From Actinomycetota bacterium (GTDB lineage: Bacteria > Actinomycetota > Actinomycetes > Actinomycetales > Microbacteriaceae), in contig VGAV01000002.1 in assembly GCA_016870695.1 (NCBI GenBank), positions 1 to 22,801 of the forward strand: DNA of 22,801 bases. Reading direction: 5' to 3'. Below the pieces are notes generated by a model. That model was given only the letters and a program-made list of their open reading frames with translations. It did no database searches and was not told where the DNA came from. Within the stretch, counting starts at the first letter, position 1, and every line of letters starts with the position of its first letter. Below are positions 14,771 through 22,658 of this stretch, one piece after another. The position numbers and the translations under genes are program-made.

Positions 14771-14776
14771 AGCCTA
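14771..14776 (-). promoter_or_regulatory. Candidate leaderless -10 element TAGGCT for the CMD-phosphatase unit
   Basis: TAGGCT on the minus strand ends 6 nt before the ATG at 14764, the spacing expected for a leaderless transcript. The large inverted repeat at 14794-14856 begins 17 bp further upstream, exactly where a -35 box would lie. Confidence 0.45.
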
Positions 14777-14793
14777 GGCCCGGGCTGCGCCCA

Positions 14794-14856
14794 CGCTGAC
14801 TTGTCGCAGATGTACGTCGCGAACCTGTCCGAGCGTACATCTGCGACAAGTCAGCG
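14794..14856. repeat. Perfect 23-bp inverted repeat with 17-nt spacer in a divergent intergenic region
   Basis: The left arm 14794-14816 begins CGCTGACTTGTCGCAG and ends ATGTACG. The right arm 14834-14856 is its exact reverse complement, with no mismatch in 23 bp. The spacer 14817-14833 contains ACCTGTC. It lies between the starts of the CMD gene (minus) and the hydrolase gene (plus), so it is not a convergent terminator. It could be an operator, a REP-like dispersed element or a 5'-leader hairpin for the hydrolase transcript. The structure is certain; the role is unknown. Confidence 0.9.
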
Positions 14857-14914
14857 CCCCAGGCAGCACTGAGGACCGGTGGCGCCGCGGCGACGGGGGT
14901 GGAAGGGTAAGCGG

Positions 14915-15835
14915 GTGCCCGCCGACGACGAGTTCTCGTTCCTGCCCGCCCAGGCCGCCGCCGCGGCCGCGCCGCTCCCCCGCGTCGAGCGCCGCACCCT
15001 GTCGCTCCCCGACGGGCGCGTCCTCAGCGGACTGGCCTGGGGCGACGCCCCGCCCGCGGTGACCCTGCTGCACGGCGCGGGGCTGAACGCGCACACCTGG
15101 GACACGACGCTCCTGCATCTCGGCCTCCCCGCCCTCGCGCTCGACCTCCCCGGCCACGGCGACTCGTCCTGGCGCGACGACGCGGCGTACGTCGCGCGCG
15201 TCCTGGCCCCGGACGTCGTCGCGGCGCTCGAGCAATGGACCGGCCGGCCGCAGACGCTCGTGGGCCACTCGCTCGGCGGGCTCACGGCGGCGGCGGTCGC
15301 GGCGGCGCGGCCCGACCTCGTCGAGCGGCTGATCGTCCTGGACATCACCCCCGGCGTGAACCCCAGCGCCGGTCCCGCGCAGATCCGGGCGTTCTTCGCC
15401 GGGCCGACCGACTGGGCCTCCCGCGACGAGCTCGTGGAGCGCGCCCTGTCGTTCGGGCTCGGTGGGTCGCGCGCCGCCGCGGAGCGCGGCGTCTTCCTGA
15501 ACTCCCGGGTGCGCCCGGACGGGCGCGTGGAGTGGAAGCACCACTTCGCCCACCTGGCCGCGGCCGCCGCCGCCGGCGGCTCGGCGGACACCGGGACGCC
15601 CGACGCGGTCCGGGCCGTCCTCGCGGAGACCGGCTGGGAGGACCTCGCCGCGGTCCGCACGCCCCTCGACCTCGTCCGCGGCGAGCGCGGCTTCGTCACG
15701 GCCGCCGACGCGGACGAGCTGCTCCGCCGCCATCCCGGCACCGCCGTGCACGCCCTGCCCACCGGCCACAACCTGCACGAGGAGGATCCGGCGGCCCTCG
15801 CCGCGCTCCTCCGGGAGATCATCGACAAGCGCTGA
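14915..15835 (+). CDS. Alpha/beta hydrolase
   Basis: 306-residue cytosolic alpha/beta-hydrolase-fold protein. The oxyanion region is LLHGAGLNAHTWD (51-63). The LDLPGHGDS turn (77-84) follows, and the nucleophile elbow VGHSLGGLTAAA carries Ser119. The catalytic His285 is in PTGHNLHEEDP near the C-terminus. The acidic member is probably one of the Asp residues after LVRGERG, but I cannot fix which. A cap region (about 150-240) contains GPAQIRAFF and EWKHHFAHL. The GTG start at 14915 has GGAAGGG (14901-14907) 7 nt upstream; a start at 14879 lacks one. It is a single-gene unit, divergent from the CMD gene and 145 bp before the ABC transporter operon. Substrate unknown. Confidence 0.9.
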   Translation: MPADDEFSFLPAQAAAAAAPLPRVERRTLSLPDGRVLSGLAWGDAPPAVTLLHGAGLNAHTWDTTLLHLGLPALALDLPGHGDSSWRDDAAYVARVLAPDVVAALEQWTGRPQTLVGHSLGGLTAAAVAAARPDLVERLIVLDITPGVNPSAGPAQIRAFFAGPTDWASRDELVERALSFGLGGSRAAAERGVFLNSRVRPDGRVEWKHHFAHLAAAAAAGGSADTGTPDAVRAVLAETGWEDLAAVRTPLDLVRGERGFVTAADADELLRRHPGTAVHALPTGHNLHEEDPAALAALLREIIDKR

Positions 15836-15909
15836 GCGGCCAACGTCCGGTGCCCGCGACGGCCGCCGTCCCCGATCGTCACACGGCATCGGGCGTATGC
15901 GGGTGAAAG

Positions 15910-15915
15910 TAGGCT
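15910..15915 (+). promoter_or_regulatory. Candidate -10 element TAGGCT for the ABC importer operon
   Basis: TAGGCT (in GAAAGTAGGCTGTC) lies 65 nt before the ATG of the substrate-binding lipoprotein and would leave a leader of roughly 55-60 nt carrying AAAGGA. It is the same hexamer as at three other promoters here. No clear -35. Confidence 0.4.
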
Positions 15916-15980
15916 GTCACCACCCCTGCACGGCATCCCACAGCACCCGGATGCTTCGGCCTGCGAAAGGAACCCCCGCA

Positions 15981-17495
15981 ATGCTGCGCCGCACCGCCCT
16001 CGCCACGAGCGCCCTCGTCCTCGGAGCGCTCGTGCTGACTTCCTGCACCGGCACCTCGGACGCTCCCACCGCGACCGGCACGCCCGACCCGGACGCGACG
16101 CTGACCGTGCGCCTGACGCTCGAGCCCACCAACCTCGACATTCGCCGGACGAACGGCGCCGCCCTCGAGCAGGCCCTCATCGACAACGTGTACCAGGGGC
16201 TCGTGACCCGCGAGGGCGCCGAGGACGGCACGGTCTCGATCGCCCCGGCCCTCGCCACCGAGTGGACCGTGTCCGACGACGGCCTCACCTACACCTTCTC
16301 CCTCCGCGAGGGCGTCACCTTCCACGACGGCAGCGAGCTGACCGTCGACGACGTCGTGGACTCGCTGCAGAGCACCAAGGACGACGCGACCCTGCAGGGC
16401 AGCGCGGACCTCGCCGGCGTCTCGTCGATCACGGCCCCGGACGCGTCGACCGTCGTCGTGACGCTCGCCCAGCCGAACATCGACTTCCTCTTCACGCTGA
16501 CCGGCCGCGCCGGTCTCATCTTCAACGCCGGCGACACGACCGACCTCGCGACCGCCGCGAACGGCACCGGCCCCTTCCGCCTGCAGTCGTGGAACACCGG
16601 CGACAGCCTCGTGCTCGAGCGCAACGACGACTACTGGGGCGACCCCGCGGGCGTCGCGGAGGTCGTGCTCGACTACATCCCGGACCAGAGCGCCGCGGTG
16701 AACGCCGCCGTCAGCGGCGACGTCGACGTCGCCCTCGAGATCGACCCCGAGCTGCAGAGCCAGCTCGAGGGCGGCGACTTCGACCTGCGCACGGGCCTGA
16801 CCACCGACAAGGGCACCCTGGCGTTCAACAACCAGCGCGCGCCGCTGAACGACGAGCGGGTGCGCGAGGCGCTGCGCCTGTCGATCGACCACGACGCCCT
16901 CGTCGAGGCCCTCGGCACCGGGGAGACCCTCTACGGTCCGATCCCGCCGCTCGACCCCGGCTACGAGGACCTGTCGGACACCCTGTCGTACGACCCCGAC
17001 CGCGCCCGCGAGCTGCTCGCCGAGGCCGGCGTCTCCGACCTGGACCTGACCCTGACGATCCCCAGCGTCTACGACACGACGCTGCCGACCTTCCTCGTGT
17101 CGTCGTTCGCCGACATCGGCGTGACCCTCGAGGTCGACTCCGTCGAGTTCCCCGCCTGGCTGCAGGACGTGTTCCAGAACAAGGACTACGACCTCAGTTT
17201 CGTCCGCCACGTGGAGGCGCGCGACTTCGGCAACTGGGCGAACCCGGACTACTACTTCGGCTACGACAACGCGGAGGTCCAGGACCTCTACGCCCGCGCC
17301 CTGGCCACCACCGACGAGGACGAGTCCTCCGCACTGCTGTCCGAGGCGGCCCGGATCGTCGCCGACGAGGACGCCGCCGACTGGCTGTTCCTCTCCACGC
17401 CGATCGCCGCCGTCGGCACTCACGTCGCGAACTTCCCGCAGAACTCGCTGAACGTGCGGATGCCGCTGGCGGAGACGACGGTCTCGGCGGAGTGA
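15981..17495 (+). CDS. ABC transporter substrate-binding lipoprotein, family 5 (Opp/Dpp/Nik type)
   Basis: 504-residue lipoprotein. The signal peptide MLRRTALATSALVLGALVLTSC has lipobox LTSC, with acylated Cys22. The SBP_bac_5 pattern is clear: NVYQGLVTRE, LATEWTVSDDGLTYTFSLREGVTFHDGSELTVDDV, NGTGPFRLQSW, LERNDDYWG and NDERVREALRLSIDHDALV. These proteins bind oligopeptides, dipeptides, nickel-chelates, haem or oligosaccharides outside the membrane. AAAGGA lies about 9 nt before the ATG at 15981. Its stop overlaps the GTG of the first permease (GTGA). It is the first gene of a complete five-gene importer. The substrate cannot be told from the sequence; no peptidase or metal-enzyme gene is in the operon. 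Confidence 0.93.
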   Translation: MLRRTALATSALVLGALVLTSCTGTSDAPTATGTPDPDATLTVRLTLEPTNLDIRRTNGAALEQALIDNVYQGLVTREGAEDGTVSIAPALATEWTVSDDGLTYTFSLREGVTFHDGSELTVDDVVDSLQSTKDDATLQGSADLAGVSSITAPDASTVVVTLAQPNIDFLFTLTGRAGLIFNAGDTTDLATAANGTGPFRLQSWNTGDSLVLERNDDYWGDPAGVAEVVLDYIPDQSAAVNAAVSGDVDVALEIDPELQSQLEGGDFDLRTGLTTDKGTLAFNNQRAPLNDERVREALRLSIDHDALVEALGTGETLYGPIPPLDPGYEDLSDTLSYDPDRARELLAEAGVSDLDLTLTIPSVYDTTLPTFLVSSFADIGVTLEVDSVEFPAWLQDVFQNKDYDLSFVRHVEARDFGNWANPDYYFGYDNAEVQDLYARALATTDEDESSALLSEAARIVADEDAADWLFLSTPIAAVGTHVANFPQNSLNVRMPLAETTVSAE

Positions 17496-18442
17496 TCCGT
17501 TACGCGCTGACACGGCTGGGCCTGCTCGTGCTGGGCCTGGCCGTGGCCAGCGTGCTGATCTTCGTCTCGCTGCGCGTGCTGCCGGGCGACGTCGCGCAGC
17601 TCATCGCCGGCACGGAGTCCACCCCCGCGCAGGTCGAGGCGCTGCGCGAGAGCCTCGGACTGAACACGCCGCTGCCGGTGCAGTACCTGGACTGGGTGGG
17701 GGGCCTCCTGCGCGGCGACCTCGGCACGTCGCTGCTCACCGGCGCTCCCGTCGCCGCCGAGCTCGGGGACAAGGCTCAGGTCACCGTCCCGCTGGGGATC
17801 ATGTCCCTCCTCGTCGCGCTCGTCATCGGGGTGCCCTTCGGGGTGCTCTCGGCGATCCGCCGCGGCCGTGCCGACGGAACGGCCGTCGGCGTCGGGGCGC
17901 AGGCGCTCGCGGCCGTCCCGGTGGTGTGGGCGGGGATGATGCTCGTCGTCGTCTTCGCCGTGTGGCTGGGCTGGCTGCCGCCGCAGGGCTTCCCCCGCTC
18001 GGGGTGGGCCGACCCGGCCGCGGCGCTGCGCGCGCTCGTGCTGCCGGCCCTCACCATCGGGGTGGTGGAGGGGGCGATGCTGCTGCGCTTCGTCCGCAGC
18101 GCGACGCTGCAGGCGATCGGGCAGGACTACGTCCGCACCGCCGCCGCGAAAGGGCTCACGCGCACCCGCGCCCTGCTCACCCACGGTCTGCCGAACGTGG
18201 GACTGTCGGTGATCACCGTGCTCGGCCTGCAGATCGCCGGGATCGTCGTGGGGGCCGTCGTCATCGAGCAGCTCTTCACCCTCCCGGGCGTCGGACGGAT
18301 GCTCGTCACCGACGTGGCCACCCGCGACCTGCCCAAGGTCCAGGGCGAGCTGCTCGCCCTCACCGGCTTCGTCCTCGTCGTCGGATTCCTCGTCGATCTG
18401 GTCCACCGCCTGATCGACCCGCGGCAACGGGAGGCCTCGTGA
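17492..18442 (+). CDS. ABC transporter permease, DppB/OppB type
   Basis: 316-residue inner-membrane permease with about six transmembrane segments. The N-terminus MIRYALTRLGLLVLGLAVASVLIFVSLRVLPGD is the usual DppB opening, and the periplasmic LGLNTPLPVQYLDWVGGLLRGDLGTS is a family hallmark. The EAA-type cytoplasmic loop QDYVRTAAAKGLTRTRALLTHGLPN couples to the ATPases. The GTG start at 17492 overlaps the upstream stop by 4 bp, and the stop overlaps the next GTG in the same way. No Shine-Dalgarno is needed if ribosomes re-initiate. It pairs with the next gene to form the channel. Confidence 0.94.
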   Translation: MIRYALTRLGLLVLGLAVASVLIFVSLRVLPGDVAQLIAGTESTPAQVEALRESLGLNTPLPVQYLDWVGGLLRGDLGTSLLTGAPVAAELGDKAQVTVPLGIMSLLVALVIGVPFGVLSAIRRGRADGTAVGVGAQALAAVPVVWAGMMLVVVFAVWLGWLPPQGFPRSGWADPAAALRALVLPALTIGVVEGAMLLRFVRSATLQAIGQDYVRTAAAKGLTRTRALLTHGLPNVGLSVITVLGLQIAGIVVGAVVIEQLFTLPGVGRMLVTDVATRDLPKVQGELLALTGFVLVVGFLVDLVHRLIDPRQREAS

Positions 18443-19410
18443 GCGCGACCGACCCCCGCCGCGACGAGCGGGCCTCCACGCCCGGCGCGCGTCGGCGTCC
18501 CGGCATCCGTCCCGCCCGCCGGAGCGCCTCGCGCGACCGGCGCCGCACCCTGGGCCGCCTGTGGGCGCTCGGCACCGGCCGCTTCGGTATCGCCGTCGTC
18601 GCCGTCGTCGTGCTGACCGCGCTCCTGTCGCTGGTCTGGACGCCGTTCGACCCCGCGGCGGTCGACGTGCGGGCGCGGTGGGAGGGGCCGTCGTGGCCGC
18701 ACCTGCTCGGCACCGAGGACAACGGTCGCGACATCCTCAGCCTCCTCATGGCCGGAGCCCGCACGACCGTGCTGGTCGCGGTCGGCGCGGGCCTCGTCGC
18801 CACCGTCGTGGGCCTCGGCCTGGCGGCCCTCGGCGCGCTCACGCCGCGATGGGTGCGGGAGGGCGTGGCGGTCCTCGTCGACATCCTCATCGCGTTCCCC
18901 GTCCTCATCATCGCCATGATGATCTCCGCGGTGTGGGGCGGATCTTTGTGGGTCGTCGTGTGGTCGGTCGGCATCGGCTTCGGCGTGAACATCGCCCGCG
19001 TCACCCGGCCGGAGCTGCGCCGGGTGCTGCACAGCGACTTCGTGCTCGCCGGGCGCGCGAGCGGGCTCACCGGCGCGCAGAACCTGCGGCGTCATCTCCT
19101 CCCCAACGTCGCCCCCGTCTTCATCGTGCAGCTGTCGTGGGGCATGGCCGTCGCCGTCCTCGCCGAGGCGGGCCTGTCCTACCTCGGCTTCGGCGCCCCG
19201 ATCACCCAGCCGTCGTGGGGCGTGCTGCTCAGCGACCTGCAGAGCTACATCGCCGTGCACCCGCTGACGGTCGTCTGGCCCGGCCTGGCCATCACCCTGA
19301 CGGTCCTGGGACTCAACCTCCTCGGGGACGCGCTCCGCGAGGCGAGCGACCCGACGCTGATGCCGCGGACCCGCGCCGCCCGGACGCCGGTCCCGGAGGT
19401 GATCGCGTGA
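18439..19410 (+). CDS. ABC transporter permease, DppC/OppC type
   Basis: 323-residue permease. A basic, Arg-rich N-terminal tail (1-40) precedes the first transmembrane segment (about 48-66, FGIAVVAVVVLTALLSLVW). The HLLGTEDNGRDILSLLMAGARTTVLVAV segment is the DppC family signature, and the EAA loop reads DFVLAGRASGLTGAQNLRRHLLPN. The late AEAGLSYLGFGAPITQPSWGVLLSD is also typical. The GTG start at 18439 overlaps the previous stop (GTGA), and the stop overlaps the first ATPase. It forms the second channel half of the importer. Confidence 0.94.
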   Translation: MSATDPRRDERASTPGARRRPGIRPARRSASRDRRRTLGRLWALGTGRFGIAVVAVVVLTALLSLVWTPFDPAAVDVRARWEGPSWPHLLGTEDNGRDILSLLMAGARTTVLVAVGAGLVATVVGLGLAALGALTPRWVREGVAVLVDILIAFPVLIIAMMISAVWGGSLWVVVWSVGIGFGVNIARVTRPELRRVLHSDFVLAGRASGLTGAQNLRRHLLPNVAPVFIVQLSWGMAVAVLAEAGLSYLGFGAPITQPSWGVLLSDLQSYIAVHPLTVVWPGLAITLTVLGLNLLGDALREASDPTLMPRTRAARTPVPEVIA

Positions 19411-20276
19411 GCCTCGTCGTCCGGGATCTGCGGATCGAGATCGACGGGAGGGCCGTCGTCGACGGCATCTCCTTCGACGTCCCCGACGGCGCCCGCCTGG
19501 GTCTGATCGGCGAGTCGGGGTCGGGCAAGTCGCTCACCGCTCTGGCCATCCTCGGCCTCCTCCCGGATGGCGCGACCGCGAGCGGAAGCGTCCGCTGGGA
19601 CGACCACGAGATCCTCGGCCTCCCGGACCGCGAGCTCGCTCGGCTGCGCGGCGACGACATCGGCATCGTCTTCCAGGACCCGCGCACGGCGATCAACCCC
19701 ATCCGCACGGTCGGACGCCAGATCGGCGAGGCCGTGCGCATCCACGAGCGCGTCTCCCGTCGCGAGGCGCTGCGCCGGGCCGTCGTCGAGGCGGAGCGGG
19801 TCGCCCTGCCCGATCCCGAGCGCATCGTCGCGCGCTATCCGCACCAGCTCTCCGGCGGACAGCGCCAGCGCGTCGCGATCGCGATGGCCCTCGCCTGCCG
19901 TCCACGCCTCCTCATCGCCGACGAGCCGACGACGGCGCTGGACGTCACCATCCAGGCGGGGATCCTCTCGCTGCTGCGGTCGCTCGTCGCCGACGCCGGC
20001 ATGTCGCTCGTGTTCATCACGCACGACCTCGCAGTGCTCGCGCAGGTCGCCACGCACGCCGTCGTCCTCGAGCACGGGCGGGTCGCCGAGCGTGGCACGG
20101 TGGCGGAGCTGCTCCGCGCCCCCGCGGCCCCCATCACGCGGGCCCTCGTCCGCGACGCGACCGCGACCCTGTGGCATCCCGAGATCGGACGGAGGGATGC
20201 CGCCGCCCCGGGGCCGTCGCCGACCCCGCCCGGCCGCACGCCCGACGACGCGACACCGGAGGGCGAGCGCGCATGA
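19407..20276 (+). CDS. ABC transporter ATP-binding protein, DppD/OppD type
   Basis: 289-residue cytosolic ATPase. Walker A is GESGSGKS (35-42), with [10 protein letters not shown] as the Q-loop region. The signature is LSGGQRQR, Walker B is [12 protein letters not shown], and the H-loop is ITHD. The ATPase core ends near residue 250. The remaining 40 residues are a Pro/Ala/Asp-rich tail without the Cys-containing C-terminal extension seen in many DppD proteins. The GTG start overlaps the permease stop (GTGA), and the stop overlaps the next ATPase start (ATGA). It powers import together with its partner. Confidence 0.93.
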   Translation: MSLVVRDLRIEIDGRAVVDGISFDVPDGARLGLIGESGSGKSLTALAILGLLPDGATASGSVRWDDHEILGLPDRELARLRGDDIGIVFQDPRTAINPIRTVGRQIGEAVRIHERVSRREALRRAVVEAERVALPDPERIVARYPHQLSGGQRQRVAIAMALACRPRLLIADEPTTALDVTIQAGILSLLRSLVADAGMSLVFITHDLAVLAQVATHAVVLEHGRVAERGTVAELLRAPAAPITRALVRDATATLWHPEIGRRDAAAPGPSPTPPGRTPDDATPEGERA

Positions 20277-21064
20277 GCGACACGATCATCCATGCGCGGG
20301 GGCTGTCGCGCTCGTACCCGGCGCCCCGCACCCCCGGACTCGGGCGGGCGGCGCGGACGACCGCCCTTGAGGACGTCGACCTCTCCGTCCTGGCGGGCTC
20401 GGCCGTCGGCGTGATCGGCGAGTCGGGGTCGGGCAAGTCCACGCTCATCCGTCTGCTGCTGGGTCTGGACGTCCCCACCGCCGGGACGGTCGAGGTCGAC
20501 GGACGCCCGGTGGACGCACGCGGTTCGGCGCGGTCGCTGCACTGGCTGCGGCGCCAGACCGGCATCGTCTTCCAGGACCCCTATGCCTCCCTCGATCCGC
20601 GGATGAACGTCGGGCGCATCGTCGGCGAGCCGCTGTGGGCCCTCGACATCGACGGCGATCGGCGCGCCCGCGTCGCCGAGGTGCTCCAACAGGTCGGGCT
20701 GGACGCCGACATGGCCGAGCGCTTCCCGCACGAGTTCTCCGGCGGTCAGCGTCAGCGGATCGCCCTCGCGCGCGCCATCGTCCACCGTCCGCGCATCCTC
20801 GTCGGGGACGAGCCCCTCTCGGCGCTCGACGTCACCGTCCGCGCGCAGATCCTCCGGCTCCTCGCCCACCTCCGCGCGGAGGAGCAGCTGACCCTCGTCC
20901 TCGTGTCGCACGACATCGGCGTCGTGCAGAACGTGTGCGAGCAGGTGGTCGTCATGAAGGACGGCAAGGTCGTCGAGCAGGGTCCCACCGAGAAGGTGCT
21001 GCTGCAGCCGCAGGCGGCGTACACGCGGGCGCTGCTGGCATCCATCCCGACCCTGCCGTCCTAG
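20273..21064 (+). CDS. ABC transporter ATP-binding protein, DppF/OppF type
   Basis: 263-residue ATPase, last gene of the importer operon. Walker A is GESGSGKS followed by [10 protein letters not shown]. The Q-loop is [12 protein letters not shown], the signature FSGGQRQR, Walker [13 protein letters not shown] and the H-loop VSHD. An Arg/Pro insertion ([15 protein letters not shown]) near the N-terminus sits where OppF proteins often have a variable loop. It is shorter than most OppF proteins (about 300-330 residues) and ends soon after the [12 protein letters not shown] segment. The ATG overlaps the previous stop. A GC-rich hairpin starts 2 nt after its TAG. Confidence 0.93.
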   Translation: MSDTIIHARGLSRSYPAPRTPGLGRAARTTALEDVDLSVLAGSAVGVIGESGSGKSTLIRLLLGLDVPTAGTVEVDGRPVDARGSARSLHWLRRQTGIVFQDPYASLDPRMNVGRIVGEPLWALDIDGDRRARVAEVLQQVGLDADMAERFPHEFSGGQRQRIALARAIVHRPRILVGDEPLSALDVTVRAQILRLLAHLRAEEQLTLVLVSHDIGVVQNVCEQVVVMKDGKVVEQGPTEKVLLQPQAAYTRALLASIPTLPS

Positions 21065-21065
21065 G

Positions 21066-21088
21066 GCCTCGGGCCGGGCGCCCGGGGC
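21066..21088 (+). terminator. GC-rich hairpin ending the ABC importer operon
   Basis: The 8-bp stem GCCTCGGG/CCCGGGGC (one T-G wobble) has a 7-nt loop and starts 2 nt after the stop codon of the last ATPase gene. There is no U tract. Confidence 0.55.
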
Positions 21089-21262
21089 GGGATGCCGCAG
21101 GGGCGGCGCCGTCGGCTCCGGGGACATGCGCCGCGGCCGGGACAGGGCGAATCTGGAGTGCCGGCGCCTGTCGCAGGTTCGTCGCCTGCTCCGGATGCGC
21201 GGCACCCCGAGCGGAGGATCGACGGCGGAGGCAAGCGGTCCGGGGATGTCGGGAGCGGGCGC

Positions 21263-21268
21263 TACTCT
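21263..21268 (+). promoter_or_regulatory. Candidate leaderless -10 element TACTCT for the protealysin-emfourin unit
   Basis: TACTCT fits TANNNT and ends exactly 6 nt before the ATG at 21275, which has no Shine-Dalgarno. The same 6-nt spacing is seen at the CMD gene. The rest of the 210-bp gap upstream (21065-21274) shows only the operon terminator and no gene. Confidence 0.5.
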
Positions 21269-21274
21269 CGCCGC

Positions 21275-22333
21275 ATGGCAGCCGGAATCGTCCCCCCGTT
21301 CCTCCTCGACCGCATCGCCTCGACCGACGACCCGCGTCTCGCGCGCGCGGCCGCGGCGGCCCGCAAGACCCTCGCGATGCCGCGTCCGCCGCGGCCCGCC
21401 CGGACGCGGCTGCGCCTGTCCATCGACGAGGGCGCGCTCGTCGCGGAGGCCGTCCCCGCCCCCGACCGCATCATCTCCGACGCGCAGAACGCGGAGCTGC
21501 TGCCCGGTCGCCGCGTGCGCAGCGAGGACGAGCCCGCCACAGGCGACGCGGCGGTCGACGAGGCCTACGACGGCCTGGGCGCGACCTACGACTTCTTCTG
21601 GGACGCCTTCGCGCGCGACGGGATCGACGGCGCCGGCGGCTCCCTGCTGGCGACCGTGCACTTCGGCGACGACTACGACAACGCCTTCTGGAACGGCGAG
21701 CGCATGGTGTTCGGCGACGGCGACGGGGAGGTCTTCGTCGGGTTCACCCGGTCGCTGAGCGTCATCGCGCACGAGCTCGCGCACGGTGTGACCGAGGCCG
21801 CCGGTGGACTCGAGTACCAGGGGCAGTCCGGCGCGCTCAACGAGTCGCTGTCCGACGTGTTCGGAGTGCTCGCCGAGCAGCACCACCTCGGGCAGCGCGC
21901 CGACGAGGCGACCTGGCTCGTCGGCGCCGGCATCTTCGCCGACGCGGTCGAGGGGGTCGCCCTGCGATCCGTGAGCGACCCGGGCACCGCCTACGACGAC
22001 GATGTGCTCGGGCGCGACCCCCAGCCGGGGCACATGCGGGACTACGTCAACACGCAGGACGACAACGGCGGGGTGCACATCAACTCCGGCATCCCGAACC
22101 GGGCGTTCTTCCTCGTCGCCTCGGCGCTGGGCGGCTTCGCCTGGGAGCGGGCCGGGCTCATCTGGTACCGCACACTGACCTCCGGCACCCTCTCGGTGAC
22201 CGCGGACTTCTCCGCCTTCGCGACCGCCACCCGCGCCGCCGCGGCGGCAGAGTACGGTGAGGAGTCGGAGGAGGTCGCCGCCGTCCGCGCCGCATGGGCA
22301 GGAGTCGGCGTCGAGGAGGATGACGCAGCCTGA
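21275..22333 (+). CDS. Protealysin-like M4 family metallopeptidase
   Basis: 352-residue zinc metalloprotease of the thermolysin family. The HELAHGVTE motif gives zinc ligands His166 and His170 and catalytic Glu167. [11 protein letters not shown] supplies the third ligand Glu190, and [13 protein letters not shown] supplies the catalytic His268. There is no signal peptide. The short propeptide starts with [10 protein letters not shown] (6-15), matching the PPx(L) element of protealysin-type precursors, and the mature enzyme probably begins after about residue 50. This marks the protealysin group, which includes intracellular or unconventionally exported enzymes. ATG 21275 is preceded by a TACTCT -10 rather than a ribosome-binding site. 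Its last 14 bp overlap the emfourin-like gene. The family call is secure; the localisation and target are not known. Confidence 0.94.
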   Translation: MAAGIVPPFLLDRIASTDDPRLARAAAAARKTLAMPRPPRPARTRLRLSIDEGALVAEAVPAPDRIISDAQNAELLPGRRVRSEDEPATGDAAVDEAYDGLGATYDFFWDAFARDGIDGAGGSLLATVHFGDDYDNAFWNGERMVFGDGDGEVFVGFTRSLSVIAHELAHGVTEAAGGLEYQGQSGALNESLSDVFGVLAEQHHLGQRADEATWLVGAGIFADAVEGVALRSVSDPGTAYDDDVLGRDPQPGHMRDYVNTQDDNGGVHINSGIPNRAFFLVASALGGFAWERAGLIWYRTLTSGTLSVTADFSAFATATRAAAAAEYGEESEEVAAVRAAWAGVGVEEDDAA

Positions 22334-22628
22334 CCAGGACACCGCGCCGCGGCTGATCATCGTCGTCGCCCGCTCGGGCGGTCTGGCGGGCCTGACGCGC
22401 GAGTGGCGCGCCGAGGCGGACCCGGAGCGCGAGCCCCGGTGGCGGGAGCTCGTCGAGAGCTGCCCGTGGGACGCGACTCCCCCGCCCGCCCGCGGCGCCG
22501 ACCGGTTCCACTGGCGCATCGAGGTCCGCGCCGACGCGGCGACCCTGCACGAGGCGCGGCTCGGCGACACGCAGGTGTCGGGCCCCTGGCGCACCCTCGT
22601 CGACGAGGTCCGCAGCGCCGCCGCCTGA
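22320..22628 (+). CDS. Emfourin-like protealysin inhibitor
   Basis: 102-residue small protein. The core [20 protein letters not shown] (11-30) carries the hydrophobic strand plus SGG(L/F)AG motif of emfourin (M4in), the proteinaceous inhibitor encoded next to protealysin in Serratia and in many other bacteria. A second conserved region is [10 protein letters not shown] (61-70), followed by a short helical end, TLVDEVRSA. No signal peptide, so it acts in the same compartment as the leaderless-exported protease. The ATG at 22320 lies inside the protease gene's last codons (14-bp overlap). A purine run, GAGGAGG (22313-22319), directly abuts it, so start selection probably depends on translational coupling. 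I infer tight inhibition of the adjacent M4 enzyme. The family assignment is by motif and context only. Confidence 0.82.
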   Translation: MTQPDQDTAPRLIIVVARSGGLAGLTREWRAEADPEREPRWRELVESCPWDATPPPARGADRFHWRIEVRADAATLHEARLGDTQVSGPWRTLVDEVRSAAA

Positions 22629-22658
22629 CCCCGCCCCCGCGCGCGCGTCTCCCCCCGT

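Noticed and set aside
15858..15893. Short stems (GACGG/CCGTC and CCCGAT/ATCGGG) after the hydrolase gene, as a terminator
   Set aside because: The stems are 5-6 bp and could arise by chance; position alone is weak support.
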